Shown: piece after piece, positions 34,016 through 45,839 of the stretch | Layout of the letters: every line of letters starts with the position of its first letter | Position numbering within the stretch: the first letter of the stretch is position 1 | NCBI RefSeq assembly: GCF_014356525.2 | Contig: NC_052507.1 | Coordinates: 34,227,513-34,291,512 of the forward strand | DNA: 64,000 nucleotides | Source: Nilaparvata lugens | Lineage: Eukaryota; Arthropoda; Insecta; Hemiptera; Delphacidae | Reading direction: 5' to 3' | The notes under the pieces: generated by a model | What the model saw: only the letters and a program-made list of their open reading frames with translations | What the model was told of the DNA's origin: nothing | The model's database searches: none | Translations under genes and position numbers: made by a program

Positions 34016-36229
34016 CAGAGTGTTTCAGAAGTAGTGTCGAGAATTTTAGGGTATTGTACCTGGATGCTAGGAGACTACAAATGTCATATTTGAAGTGTCC
34101 AAAACTCAGCGGTTATCCTTATAGCTGCCATTTTGTTTTTTTCACTTAAAACTTTTTATCTCAAGAACGAAATGTTGTATTGATCTGAAATTTGGCATGA
34201 ATATTTATGCTATAAAGACTCAACTATAAAAAATAAAAAAAAAATTTTCGTTGAAATTTTTCAAAATGGCGGCCATTTTAAATTTTTGATGGCGAATATC
34301 TCGAAAACCGTCCATTTTACAGAAAATTTACGGAAGACAAAAAAGTTAGCAAATTTTTTCACGATTCCAATGATACCTAATTTATTAAGATTGGTCGAAG
34401 AATAACAGAGAAATTAATTTTTTTGTACTGCATGCATGACCACTTTTCACCATTAAAAGTAAAGAACCAGATGTAGTGCTTCCTATTTCTTAGTCTCACG
34501 TTTTCTAGGTCTTATTTCTATCTTAAATTTCCAGTTTCAATATTTTCTTACGTTGCTTCTACACAAATATTTAATTATTGTAATGGAATTTAGTTTGCTG
34601 GAGTACACCGATATTCACTTCATGTATGGAGCAGCTCATGGCAATTCGACCGAAGCAAGAAGAATGTATGCAGCTGCATTTTCAAACCGCCGTCTCCCTT
34701 CCGACAAGGTGTTCACAAGAACTCACAATCGGCTGAGAGAAGTTGGTTCATTTGAACGGAACAGGGTAATTGCTGGTAGGCCTCGAGCAGTTCGAAATGT
34801 TGCTTTTGAAGAGGAAGTATTGCAGAAATTCGATTTCAATCCTAGAACGAGTACGAGAGCAGTTGCAAAGCAAATCAATTCAAGTGCTTCTTCTGTGTGG
34901 CGTGTACTAAACAAGGAAAGACTTCACCCCTTCCGCTTTCAAAAAGTTCACTCATTGGTTGAACGCGACTATGAGCCAAGAGTAAACTGTGCCCGTTGGT
35001 TTCTTCAGCAAGACATCCAACCAAATTTTCTAGAAAATGTGTTATTTACCGATGAGTCCAGCTTTACAAGAGAAGGAATCTTCAACTCTCGCAACAGTCA
35101 CGTCTGGGCCTTAGACAATCCTCATGAGGTCAAAGTGCGTGGTTATCAGCATAGATTTTCGCTGAATGTTTGGACGGGTATCTTAGGTAATCGCGTGATT
35201 GGACCATACATTCTTCCTAATCGTCTGAATTCTCCCACGTACATTACTTTTTTAAGAGACATACTACCAGAACTTTTGGAAGATGTGCCTCTTGCAAACA
35301 GATATAATATTTGGTTTCAACATGATGGTGCCCCTGCTCATTTCAGAAATGTTGTTACGGACTTTCTGAACATGACCTATCGTCAGCGGTGGATTGGGCG
35401 GGGTGGACCAGTACCGTGGCCCGCACGTTCACCTGACCTCAACCCTTTAGATTTTTTTTTCTGGGGCCATATGAAAGACCTTGTTTACAGCACGCAAGTA
35501 GAAAACGAAGAAGACCTTGTGGCAAGAGTGGTTGCTGCAGCAGGTGCCATTCAAGATGATGAAAATGCTTTTATAGCAGTTCGACGGTCCATGATTGAAA
35601 GGTGCAGACTGTGTAATCAAGTTGAAGGACGGCATTTTGAGCAATTGCTGCATTAGTATCAGTGAACCGATTTGAGTGAAATTAATATTTTTCAATGTAA
35701 AATAAAATTTGGAGGAAAGTTATTCTTGAATATTTCTGTAATAAGAACGGTTTTCATGAAATTATAAAAAAAATTAATATTGATCTTTAAATGGTGAAAA
35801 GTGGTCATGCATGCAGTACGAAAAAAATTAATTTCTCTGTTATTCTTCGACCAATCTCAATAAATTAGGTATCATTGGAATCGTGAAAAAATTTGCTAAC
35901 TTTTTTGTCTCTTGTAAATTTTCTGTAAAATGGACGGTTTTCGAGATATTCGCCATCAAAAATTTAAAATGGCCGCCATTTTGAAAAATTTCAACGAAAA
36001 AATTTTTTTTATTTTTTATAGTTGAGTCTTTATAGCATGAATATTCATGCCAAATTTCAGATCAATACAACATTTCGTTCTTGAGATAAAAATTTTTAAG
36101 TGAAAAAAACAAAATGGCAGCTATAAGGATAACCGCTGAGTTTTGGACACTTCAAATATGACATTTGTAGTCTCCTAGCATCCAGGTACAATACCCTAAA
36201 ATTCTCGACACTACTTCTGAAACACCCTG
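34016..36229 (+). mobile_element. Intact Tc1/mariner-type transposon with ~440-bp terminal inverted repeats
   Basis: 2,214 bp flanked by TA on both sides (34014-34015, 36230-36231), the IS630/Tc1/mariner target duplication. Left arm 34016-34454 and right arm 35790-36229 mirror each other almost fully: CAGAGTGTTTCAGAAGTAGT at the left tip, ACTACTTCTGAAACACCCTG at the right tip. Between them lies one open transposase gene. Close arm similarity plus an intact ORF suggests recent activity. It sits in CLIP intron 3. Confidence 0.93.
34583..35656 (+). CDS. Tc1/mariner-family transposase (DD41D spacing)
   Basis: 357 residues from the first ATG. The N-terminus (LEYTDIHFMYGAAHGNSTEA) is a DUF4817-type helix-turn-helix; a second DNA-binding part follows (STRAVAKQINSSASSVWRVL). 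The catalytic triad is FTDES (Asp 157), FQHDGAPAHF (Asp 248) and SPDLNPLDFFFWG (Asp 290). The last two are separated by 41 residues, the spacing of the DD41D group (rosa-like) rather than classic DD34D mariner. The protein cuts and pastes its own element at TA sites. No stop or shift; all three acidic residues are present, so it may be functional. Confidence 0.9.
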   Translation: MEFSLLEYTDIHFMYGAAHGNSTEARRMYAAAFSNRRLPSDKVFTRTHNRLREVGSFERNRVIAGRPRAVRNVAFEEEVLQKFDFNPRTSTRAVAKQINSSASSVWRVLNKERLHPFRFQKVHSLVERDYEPRVNCARWFLQQDIQPNFLENVLFTDESSFTREGIFNSRNSHVWALDNPHEVKVRGYQHRFSLNVWTGILGNRVIGPYILPNRLNSPTYITFLRDILPELLEDVPLANRYNIWFQHDGAPAHFRNVVTDFLNMTYRQRWIGRGGPVPWPARSPDLNPLDFFFWGHMKDLVYSTQVENEEDLVARVVAAAGAIQDDENAFIAVRRSMIERCRLCNQVEGRHFEQLLH

Positions 36230-36912
36230 TATATTACAAGTAAAGTGTAATATGTGTTACAAAGACAGTAGCAACCGGGTATGAGGGAAATAAAAGTTAG
36301 AACCAAATTGAACTTATTCAATAGAACTATTTTATACAACAAGAACAGCTCAATAAGTGCTACCAACCTTCTGAAGATTTCAGAAACTTTTTATATTTGA
36401 AAGAATTACATGATATTTCATGGTCGGGGTGAAATATCTATGTTTGTGTGAAAGCTTTCATCTATTAGGCTATCCATAGTTATCAACTTTTTGTAATAAT
36501 TTTGAACTATTTTTACTCTCTCCATTAATTTTATTTTTACCTTAAAATAGAATTGATTAGACTCAAATTTTGACTTGAGTATAGAAAAAAGAGTTACACT
36601 AACAACAATCATAATTATATACTGATTGGGAACTGTGGTGCAAATATTATATTACTCTAACATTTGTTTATAAAAATTGACTGGAAATTATAATTTTTGT
36701 TTTACTAATAAGATTATCAATTAAATAGTTATGAAGTTTTGTAATGATCGCAGATGCACAGCTAGATTATGGTAGTATTCAGATTGATTCTTGTTCAATC
36801 CATATTATTATTAATAAGCCTACTAGGCATTGCTTTATAGCATAAATTATAAATCATGCACTCAAACAAAATTATTGTTTCTAATATTTAACATATTGTT
36901 TTTGAATTTCAG
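36230..36912. other. Remainder of CLIP intron 3
   Basis: No gene or repeat recognised; ends in TTGAATTTCAG. Confidence 0.6.
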
Positions 36913-37200
36913 AGTAGAAATGGAAAATTGCAGCAGTCAATCGTCTGAGGTGTGCTGCTGGAAAAATGCCACCATCATTGTGGACAGCAAAACGTCAGGA
37001 GAACCAGCCGACCGTTGTGGAGTTAGGAATGCAGGTGGTGTGGCCAATCAGTCATCTGCCGTCGATTCCTCAGCTGATTATGGAGAGTTTCCATGGGTTG
37101 CAGCCATATTGTTGAGGATAGATAATCGATACAGATATCACTGTGCTGGCTCTGTTATTGACCGCAATGTAATTCTCACATCGGCACATTGCGTTGCAAA
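36913..37200 (+). CDS. Multi-CLIP serine protease homologue, exon 4 (start of protease-like domain)
   Basis: Acceptor AATTTCAG, donor AA|GTGAGT, phase 2 at both ends. (R)VEMENCSSQSSEVCC closes CLIP domain 3. After a linker comes CGVRNAGGVANQSS, then YGEFPWVAAILLR and VILTSAHC, the chymotrypsin-fold N-terminal strand and the His of the triad. The usual activation site R|IVGG is absent; a CGVRNxxG opening followed by YGEFPW is typical of CLIPA serine protease homologues. Exons for the Asp and Ser/Gly region are not in the window, so inactivity is inferred from family style, not seen. Confidence 0.88.
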
Positions 37201-37759
37201 GTGAGTTCATTTTTTATTCATTCATCATTTATTGCTAAATTTTTCAAGTCTACAGATTGTTGTGTGTACTCATACTGTTGTGTGTTAGTTGACCGAGCGA
37301 AGTGAGGTCCAAAATTCAGGTCAACAGTTTTCCATTTCTCTTTATGTATGTTTATTATGTTTGTTCTGCATTTACACGGTGAAACGCGGCAATAGATTTT
37401 CATGAAATTTGAAGGTACGGTATGCTTCATTTTTGGTTTTGCGTCGAAATAATAATGTAAGGTATAATAATTATTATAATAATTATCATACCTTGCATTA
37501 TTAATAATAATTTAAGGTTTTTTTTGAAATATTGAATTTTAAGGGTAATATAAAAGGAAAAGGAATTTCCTCATAGTCAAATATTACTGTAAAAATCAGA
37601 CTATAAATTCATGATTTTAATCAGCTGTCTTTATAGCCCAGTCAATGAAGGTCCAAAAAAGCAATTTCGATCCGAAAATTAAATAAAAGCTGAATTTCCC
37701 ACCATCGATAGAACCCTCCCAGAGGTTCATTCTCCCAAAAGTCCCTGTTCTTGGACCAA
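37201..37759. other. CLIP intron 4, start
   Basis: GTGAGT donor, then AT-rich DNA with a GACCGAGCGAAGTGAGGT repeat block near 37290. No gene. This intron probably continues to the right edge of the window, since no later protease exon was recognised. Confidence 0.6.
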
Positions 37760-38660
37760 AAGGATCTGTGCTTGGACCTATCCTCTACTTCTTCTTCATC
37801 AACGACATGCCATCTCTACCTTCAGACCAAACAAGTCACCACATTCCACTCGAGCAGCATAAATCTGAATAGGGCGGCCAGGAATGTTCAAGAGCAGTTA
37901 AACCTGCTTACATCCTGGTGTTCATCCTGGAAGGTAGAGATTAATCCAACTAAATGTGTGGCTATCGCCTTTTCTCGAAAACTTAAACTTCCTGCCACTC
38001 TCAAAATCCATGGCCACGCCCTGCCATGGTCCCATACCTTCAAGCACCTAGGTGTAACTCTGGACAGAACACTCACTTTCAAAAACACATTAACGTGAAA
38101 TACAACACTGTCGTGTGCTGTTTGTACAACTATTCCCCCTTCTTGTCACCCCTTCACTCCCCCTGAAATTTTGGCTGCTCATATTCACAGCCATCATCAG
38201 GGCATACCTGATCTATGCCGCCACAGTCTGGTTCCCATATCTATCGAAGACCAATAGAAAACGTCTATTTGGCCTTCAAAACAGACTCATCAGAACCATC
38301 TGCAACTTTCACTACACTGTGAATAACAGGTTACTCTATGAATATGCCAGTACCCCTCAATTACTCAACTTTCATTCAGCTCACATCTCGAAAGCTTCAT
38401 GATACAGCTTTTATCTCGTGGCGTACATCAATAAGGCAGATGTACGAAATACCACGACCAGCTTAGACCCACAAGCCACTCCCATTTCAACAATGGTGGC
38501 CTGATTGACAGTTAGCAGTTGGACCGTGAAGGTGCCAACAGCTGATTGACAGTCAGCCACTGTTCACAATACTAAATTCCCTAGGAGAGAACCCTTCTCC
38601 ATTACCACTTCTCCCAAAAAAGTAGACTTGGCAAAAAAAAAAAAAAAAAAAAAAATATAT
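37760..38660 (+). pseudogene. 5'-truncated Jockey-like LINE with poly(A) tail
   Basis: Starts inside RT (KGSVLGPILYFFFINDMP in shifted frames), continues with LNLLTSWCSSWKVEINPTKC and FKHLGVTLDRTLTF, then in a new frame IRAYLIYAATVWFPYLSKTNRK and LQNRLIRTICNF. The catalytic FADD box is not preserved in a single frame. A run of about 25 A (38632-38656) closes it, the mark of target-primed reverse transcription. Same strand as the CLIP gene. Confidence 0.85.
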
Positions 38661-39070
38661 ATATATACATATTTTTTTCACTTTTTAAATGTATTTTGAA
38701 AATGAAATGAAAATTGAATTATCAGAAATTATCAGAATTAGATTATCAGAAATTATTGAATTAGAAAAAGAAAAAACAGAATCACATTGAAATGAAAAAA
38801 TTAGAACATTTTAATTATGGACAAATGAATAATATATAAAATAAAAATAAAATTGCCAAGCTCTACTAAAGGTCTTATATATCAGGAACCCCCACTTCAG
38901 CACTGTTATTACGTTGAGCAGTCATAGAGCTCCATAGCTCAAGACACTGCCGAGTTAGGGTGCAATGACTCACCCTCACATGTTCCACCAGTAGCGTAAA
39001 AGTCCCAAGAAATCTCCTTGGAGCTTTCCCCCCCAGCCCCCTAAAACATGAAAAATGCAGGTAATCACGG
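38661..39070. other. Intronic spacer, no gene seen
   Basis: AT-rich with AAATGAAA-type repeats after the LINE tail; nothing recognisable. Confidence 0.5.
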
Positions 39071-39795
39071 GAAATCAATTATCTCTGTAACCATTGATCG
39101 GAAACAGTTGTATTCTTCAATAAACTGTTGAATGTCTTTTAGTTCGTTACATTATGGAATACAATATTAGTTCTATTAATTTTACCAATAAAATGAACAG
39201 TTTCTTGATAAAATTATATATATCTAAAAATTTAAAGGGTTTGCGAATTGATTTTTTTGTTTTCTTCGATTAACTTCGAAGCAAATGATTTTAAAGAGAA
39301 ATGAGCCAAATAATTAATTTGGACACTTTCATTGCAACCTATTGATGTATATTGTTATGTATTTGCGATTCGATTTGACGCTGTGGAGGGGAAAAAAGCC
39401 GACGCGGTACGGCGCCGCTGACTCTCTTCGCCATAGTAAACAGTGAACAGGAAATCAATTATCTCTGTAACCATTAATCGAAAAAAATGTATCATATGTC
39501 ATTCAATTCTTTACATTATGGACTATAATATTAGTTGTATTCATTTCCTCAATAAATCATACAGTATCCTTTATAAAATAAATATATGTAAAAATTTAGG
39601 GGGTTTTCGATTTGATTTTTTTTGTTTTCTTCGATTAACTTTGAAGCAAGTAATTTTTAAATAATTAATGTAGCCACTTCCATTGCGAATCCATTGATGT
39701 ATATTGTTATTTATTTGCGATTCAATTTGACGCTGTGGAAGAGGAAACAGCCGACGCGGTACGGCGCGGCTGACTCTCTTCACCATAGTAAACAG
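39071..39795. repeat. Two-copy tandem repeat (~345-380 bp unit)
   Basis: Unit 1 (39071-39450) and unit 2 (39451-39795) both begin GAAATCAATTATCTCTGTAA and both end in the CCGACGCGGTACGGCG...CTGACTCTCTTC.CCATAGTAAACAG block. They have diverged by substitutions and small deletions. Non-coding. Confidence 0.85.
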
Positions 39796-40844
39796 CAGTA
39801 AAATACGTGGTATTTATAATAATATCGATAATATAGATAATAATATCGTAGTACTGCTTTCTAATTTGCACTCTTATCACACTATGGCGCTCGAAACAAT
39901 TTTATCAAAACCTATTGTTTTGACTTGCGCTGAAACTAAATTTACACCTTAGTTCTCTTAATTCTAAATATTAAAATGTTTGAGATTTAACCAATTTGAT
40001 TACAGCAATTTATTCAGGAAATCAATATTTTTCTACGTGAATTAATTATAATGCCACTGTCATAATACGGCTATCATATTGCTGTCTATGTTTTGAATGA
40101 AATGTGATAATTAACTCATCATTTTGTTGTCATATATGTGCTTAATCATGCACTCTATGACAGACAAAGATATTAAAATAAAATATTCATACTATTACAT
40201 AATAAAATAGATCGTATATAAATGTGTATGATCATAATTCTATGCTATAATTTATCATAAGTTATGAATGTCAAAAACTGAGATGAATCATAGATTACAA
40301 TAATGTTAACAGTGGCATTTTCCTGAAAAATCATAGCGTGCAGTTTTTGCTGTTTTCCACAGTTAATATTCTCCATCCAGGTTGATAATATACCTCCAGT
40401 TAAGGCAAATATATATGACGGCTGGGGCATCAAAAAGTTATAAATCGGGTTTGTTGAGTTGAAACTTTCTTTGATTCTCTCTGTAAAGTAGCTCATCTTC
40501 CGCTCTTACTAGTTGAATCTACATATCTAAACAGTCCAATATGAAAATTTAGTACATTCTAAAGATGAAGGCCATGCAACATACAAATTAAGGAAGAGTA
40601 AGCATGGATAAAAAGTAGGAAAATCATGAAAGTGTTTTACATGACACCCTCATAATCACAAGTTGATCAAGTAGGGTAGAAAATATTGAATATTCAATAT
40701 TGAAAACCAGATGTACAGTCCATTGGAGATGGAAAATTCGTAAATAATCATGAACCAAGTAGCCTACCGTATAAGATGAATTGATAAAGATGATTCATCA
40801 TCTTCTATTATTTGTTAACACATCGATTCTTCAACTCCACTCGC
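39796..40844. other. Intronic spacer, no gene seen
   Basis: AT-rich. The minus frame at 40245-40496 shows no family motif and no splice context for a protease exon. Confidence 0.5.
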
Positions 40845-41738
40845 ATCTTGTCATTCATTACACAAGGGCCTTAATGAGAACTTTATAAATGGAAGTAAAG
40901 CATGAGCAGAATCATACTGGAATTACAAGGTTGGCAGAAGCTTTTCTTGATGTCGATTAATGTTGATTGTTATTGATTTTTATTCGGGCACCAAAAGAAT
41001 AGATCAATTTATATTTATATGTTGAAGCATTCAAATTAAATCTATTGAAGTATTGAACATTATTTCTTATGACTTGGCATTCACAGATTTAGTTGGGTGA
41101 AGTTATTTGAAAAATGTACCTGATTATCAACTTTATAGTTTTTATACCATTCTAGTTCATTGTGATCATTGAAGGGTTGAAGTGAGTTAGTTCAAGTGAA
41201 TTCTAGTACAAGTATTTTGTGGTTATAATGGGCTCTTCTTTATTTTCTATCGATGTTTTGCTCCAGTAGAGAAAATTTAAAATGTTGGTTTTACATTTTA
41301 TAAGCTTTATAAATAATATAAATTAACGGTAATATAAATTTGATAAGTCCAGTATTAAATTAATCGATGCTGTTTTTCAGTATATCGCTTCACATCAATG
41401 TTACATGCACTGTTTGCAATTCATCACTATTCTCTCAAGAATTAGTTTGTTATGAATTTCATATCTGAGAATTTAAATTTAAATGCTATTTGGATGGCGT
41501 TCACATTTTTTACAATAATTTTTACATTGAAGAGTCAAGCAATTTAATCCATTTGGAAGTAAAAGGAAATCACATTGCAATTTGAACAGTGGATAGTCAC
41601 TTTGGAATTCAGTTTCTCAATTCATTTCGGCTTGATACTATCATTTTTAATTTGAGTTGATCAGAAAAATGCATTATATAATATATATATCAGTTTGACT
41701 AATCTCTTATCACAGTCTCGTTTTCATTCATAAGCATG
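40845..41738. repeat. 894-bp direct repeat flanking the BEL nest, left copy
   Basis: Begins ATCTTGTCATTCATTACAC and ends TTCATTCATAAGCATG immediately before the BEL LTR. It matches 62909-63802 in the same orientation and equal length, with under ten differences seen by eye. Non-coding. Confidence 0.9.
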
Positions 41739-43753
41739 TGACAGAATCCAAAGTCAGGGCAGTGGACTGTGAATGATAGTTGGTATTAATACCTACAAAT
41801 AAATCTTTGAATTCTGTGCATAAAAATACTGATAGCTTGAAGTGTGGTAAGTACGCCAATAAAAGACAAAATGAGTCAACAAGATGAGATTTAATAATAA
41901 TAAAATAATAGGCAGATGGCCACATACAAAAACAAGTGTAAGTAGATTGAATCGAAAAATCTTGGGACAATTACAACATGTAATAAAAAACGTTAGAGAA
42001 ATACAAAATTTAAATGAAATTAGGCCAATGACATTAATGACCATTGAAGCCTGACAATAATCGAAAAGATATTATTAATGATGCCTGAATTGCGAATATA
42101 AATTGAGTGCTGTAATGAAAAAGTTACTGCTGCAAAATTCAATCTTAATGATTTACAAAAGGAATAGTAATAAATGACAATAAGCTGTAGATAGTGCTCA
42201 ATAAATAGAATACATTAATATAGGCGGCATAGGCCTTCAGTGAATTAAATGTCAAGTTAGACATCAATTGAACAACTCAAATATGTGAATGTGCTTGCAA
42301 GCCAAGCGTAGCTATCAATACAGTGAAATAATTACTAATATAGAATACATTAATATAGGCGGCATAGGCCTTCAGTGAATTGAATGTCAAGCTAAACACT
42401 AATTGAACAACTCAAATATGTGAATGTGCTTGCAAGCCAAGCGTAGCTATCAATACAGTGAAATAATTACTAATATAGAATACGTTAATATAGGCGGCAT
42501 AGGCCTTCAGTGAATTAAATGTCAAGCTAGACATTAATAGAACAACTCAAATATGAGAACATGCTCGCAAGCCAAGCGTAGCTATCAATACAATGTAAAG
42601 ATTGTCCAAGTTAAATACAGGCGACATGGGCCTTCAGTGAATTGAATGTCAAGATAGACATCAATAGAACAATTAATAGGCGTCAGTGGCCTTAAAATGA
42701 CACTTAAGAGCTAAGGGTAGCTATTAACAAAATTGAATGTCTTGGTCGACATTAGTATGCTTGTAAAGCCAAGGGTAGCTATCAAATACAATGTAAAGAT
42801 GTCAAAGTTGAATACAGGCGACATGGGCCTTCAGTGAATTGAATGTCAAGATAGACATCAATAGAACAATTAATAGGCGTCAGTGGCCTTAAAATGACAC
42901 TTAAGAGCTAAGGGTAGCTATTAACAAAATTGAATGTCTTGGTCGACATTAGTACGCTTGTAAAGCCAAGGGTAGCTATCAAATACAATTGCATGTCTTG
43001 GTCGACATTAGTACGCTTGTAAAGCCAAGGGTAGCTATCAACAAAATTGAATATCTTGGTCGATATTAATACGCTTGTAAAGCCAAGGGTAGCTATCAAC
43101 AAAATTGAATATCTTGGTCGATATTAATACGCCTGTAAAGCCAAGGGTAGCTATCAAAATTGAATGAAGTACATATTATAACCTTGACATTATGTAGGAC
43201 AGTGCTCTCAATGAGATATGCACTGTAATATATTGAATTCATGAAGATAGGCTCGATTGCCAAAGGTATGGACAATTAAATGTTTTTAATTGCCGAAAAA
43301 GTTGAATGATAGCTACAAAAATTATATAATGCACATAAAACTGTTTGACTTAGAAATAGAGAGCGTGGTCCATTATCGAAACGCTGTAGCATTTTATGAA
43401 CAATTATGTAATACATGCGTAAATGAAAGTTGATTAAAACGATTTACGTAACCTGAATAAAATTTTGAAGAAGAGATGCAGACAGGCAAGGAATCCACGG
43501 TACCCAAAGAGCAGGACATCAGCAAGCGACGATGTGATCTGGCCATGCGAAGACAAGAATGGAAGCATCCAACAGTAGGCGAATCCCCCAGTGGAAATGT
43601 GAGCAGGAACATGTAGAATTCCAAACGAATAATCCGAATTTCAAGTTGTGGAATTTTTAGATTGATTTCCAAACGGTAGAGATGATGAACTTGAAAGTTT
43701 GAGTTTCAAGAGGTGAAACCAATTGTTAGAAGAATGGCGATAAACGCCCCACA
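41739..43753 (-). repeat. 3' LTR of the large BEL element (2,015 bp)
   Basis: Matches 60885-62906 along its whole length with scattered substitutions and a few small indels. Open frames on the minus strand (41728, 41793, 43394) occur in both LTRs, lack any motif and are not called genes. Confidence 0.9.
42210..43165. repeat. Tandem repeats inside the BEL LTR
   Basis: Three ~135-bp units start at about 42221, 42356 and 42491 (TAGGCGGCATAGGCCTTCAG). After degenerate longer units come several ~58-60-bp units built on CTTGGTCGACATTAGTACG and GTAAAGCCAAGGGTAGCTATC. The same array is in the partner LTR (61350-62305). Confidence 0.9.
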
Positions 43754-44466
43754 CGAGGTTGTGATTTTGACAAAGTTTATCAGCGTAAATAAGTGAAGAA
43801 ATCGATGAATAATTGAATCACAATTGAAGAATAGAATAAACGAGTTAATTTGAAGGAATAATTCACTTTTTAAAAACGTTCCATAGATCAGATGAATATG
43901 GATGAAAAGTTTAGACCGGGAGCGAAATGCACTCTCCGACTATACTTGATCAAGAGACAAGGAAACCGCTAATGCTCGGCTGAAAAAGGGACATGCCGGA
44001 AGTGTTTGAAACGTAAGTAAAACGTTTACAAACGTTTGGTGAAAAGGTAGCAAATATCTAGAAAGTAAGATGCCTAAAGACAAAATAAATTGCAAAAAAT
44101 TGAATAATAAAAATATTAAAATTGAAACGACAAATAACACGACGAATAATATAGAAAACCAACTTGATTACGGCAGTGCCGTAGAACCGTGACTGTGACG
44201 TCACCGGACAGCGCAGATGGACAAAATGACGACATGAGGTCTACGTAGTAGTGGAATGAGTAACAAGTGGAACCATTCCAATAAATGCTTTGTCAGATTT
44301 TACATAAACTGGGCCCCTTGTGTCATATGGGGTATGGCACAATAAAAAAGTAAGAATATGTAAAATCTGGCAAGGCAATTGGAAATTGAAAACTGGGCCC
44401 CATGTGAGAACCAGGGGAAAAACAATGAAACCTGAAAATACGAAATGAACCATAAGAGCAAGGGAA
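43754..44466. other. BEL 3' internal non-coding region
   Basis: No frame with a recognisable domain. A tract with ACTGGGCCCC recurs at 44308 and 44391. No clear purine-rich priming tract was identified next to the LTR. Confidence 0.5.
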
Positions 44467-45673
44467 TTAACTAGAATCCTCATCAATGGGAAGAGGTGCT
44501 AAACTCGAAATAGCTCTCTTTAAAGTGCCGGAGGGAGTGAGAACAGTGACAACTCGAACCTTGTCGTCCTTACCGGGATGAACTTCAGTAATGCGCGCCA
44601 GCTTCCAAGTGGACTGCGCGGAACCAGGATCCTTCAAGATGACAACTGTACTGACCTTCAAATTTTCACAATTGTTTAGCCATTTGCCTTTTTTCTGAAG
44701 AGTGGTGGAGGAATGGGTCTTTTTTCTGAAGAGTGGTGGAGAAAAAGTACGAGATTTGGGGACGCCTACACGAATGGAAATAGGACGGTGTAATCCAAAC
44801 CACAATTGTAAAAGGGAAAATTAGCCTGATAAACGCTGGTAAACTACCAATGATTTGCTCAGAACGAAGAGCCGAAAAGCGAAAACACATTATGCAATGC
44901 CGCAATACACTTTTGATGGTGCGACGGGTGGAGGGAAACCAAAATCGTTGTCTTACACTGGCCATGGTGGCCTGCACACCAGCATGACTTAGATGACGAT
45001 GGTGAGCAACAATCAATGCACGAGTGAATTTGTGATTGCTAGGCAACAATATTTGATGTTTATAATCAAATGAAGCATTTGCATTTTGCAAACGTCCACA
45101 ACTCTGAGCAGTGAATCTGAGTGAATGAATGGTGACAAGGCTTTAATAGAGCTATTAGACTACTACCTGGGCCGCTGGTAAACTACCCATGATTTGCTCA
45201 GAACGAAGAGCCGAAAAGCGAAAACACATTATGCAATGCCGCAATACACTTTTGATGGTGCGACGGGTGGAGGGAAACCAAAATCGTTGTCTTACACTGG
45301 CCATGGTGGCCTGTACACCAGCATGACTTAGATGACGATGGTGAGCAACAATCAATGCACGAGTGAATTTGTGATTGCTAGGCAACAATATTTGATGTTT
45401 ATAATCAAATGAAGCATTTGCATTTTGCAAACGTCCACCAACTCTGAGCAGTGAATCTGAGTGAATGAATGGTGACAAGGCTTTAATAGAGCTATTAGGC
45501 AATAGCTCCTGATTTTGATGCAATGTTTTAAGTTCAGCAGAGAAAGCTTCTTCTTGAATGGATTTGAAGATACAATTTTCAGCTTCTAAAATTTCAGAGA
45601 CAGCTAATTGACCAAAGCGCGGAGCGACTGAATTTTGTTTCCTACAATTATAAATGAACCATAGAACATACAC
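44467..45673 (-). pseudogene. BEL/Pao integrase fragments with internal tandem duplication
   Basis: From 45673 leftward: an integrase lead-in (GQLAVSEILEAE, LRVGGRLQNANASF) and the zinc-binding HHCC domain (HHRHLSHAGVQATMASVRQRFW, CIMCFR). A 339-bp block is duplicated in tandem (44834-45172 and 45173-45500), repeating this finger. It then skips the DDE core and ends with the C-terminal DUF5641-type domain (VVILKDPGSAQSTWKLARI, EVHPGKDDKVRVV, stop at 44467). Frames are broken between parts; non-functional. Confidence 0.85.
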
Positions 45674-45839
45674 CGTTGTATGAACAATTTTGTGATAAGT
45701 GGAGCAACTATTAATTATGCCTGAGACAATATCATTATGAGACGAAGTGGTAGCTAATACCTGAACTGATTGAGAACTGATTTCCTGAACTGATTCTCTA
45801 ACTGATGAGAGACATCATTTGAAGTTAGAAAATTCGACA

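Noticed and set aside
40245..40496. Possible downstream exon of the protease gene
   Set aside because: It is on the minus strand, lacks the Asp or Ser motifs of the fold, and no plausible plus-strand exon overlaps it.
42210..43165. Regular repeats resembling a CRISPR array
   Set aside because: Units are contiguous tandem repeats without unique spacers, in a eukaryotic LTR, with no cas genes.
41728..43672. Minus-strand frames repeated at 60706-62826
   Set aside because: They recur only because they sit in a pair of LTRs; there is no protein motif, and several are made of the tandem units.
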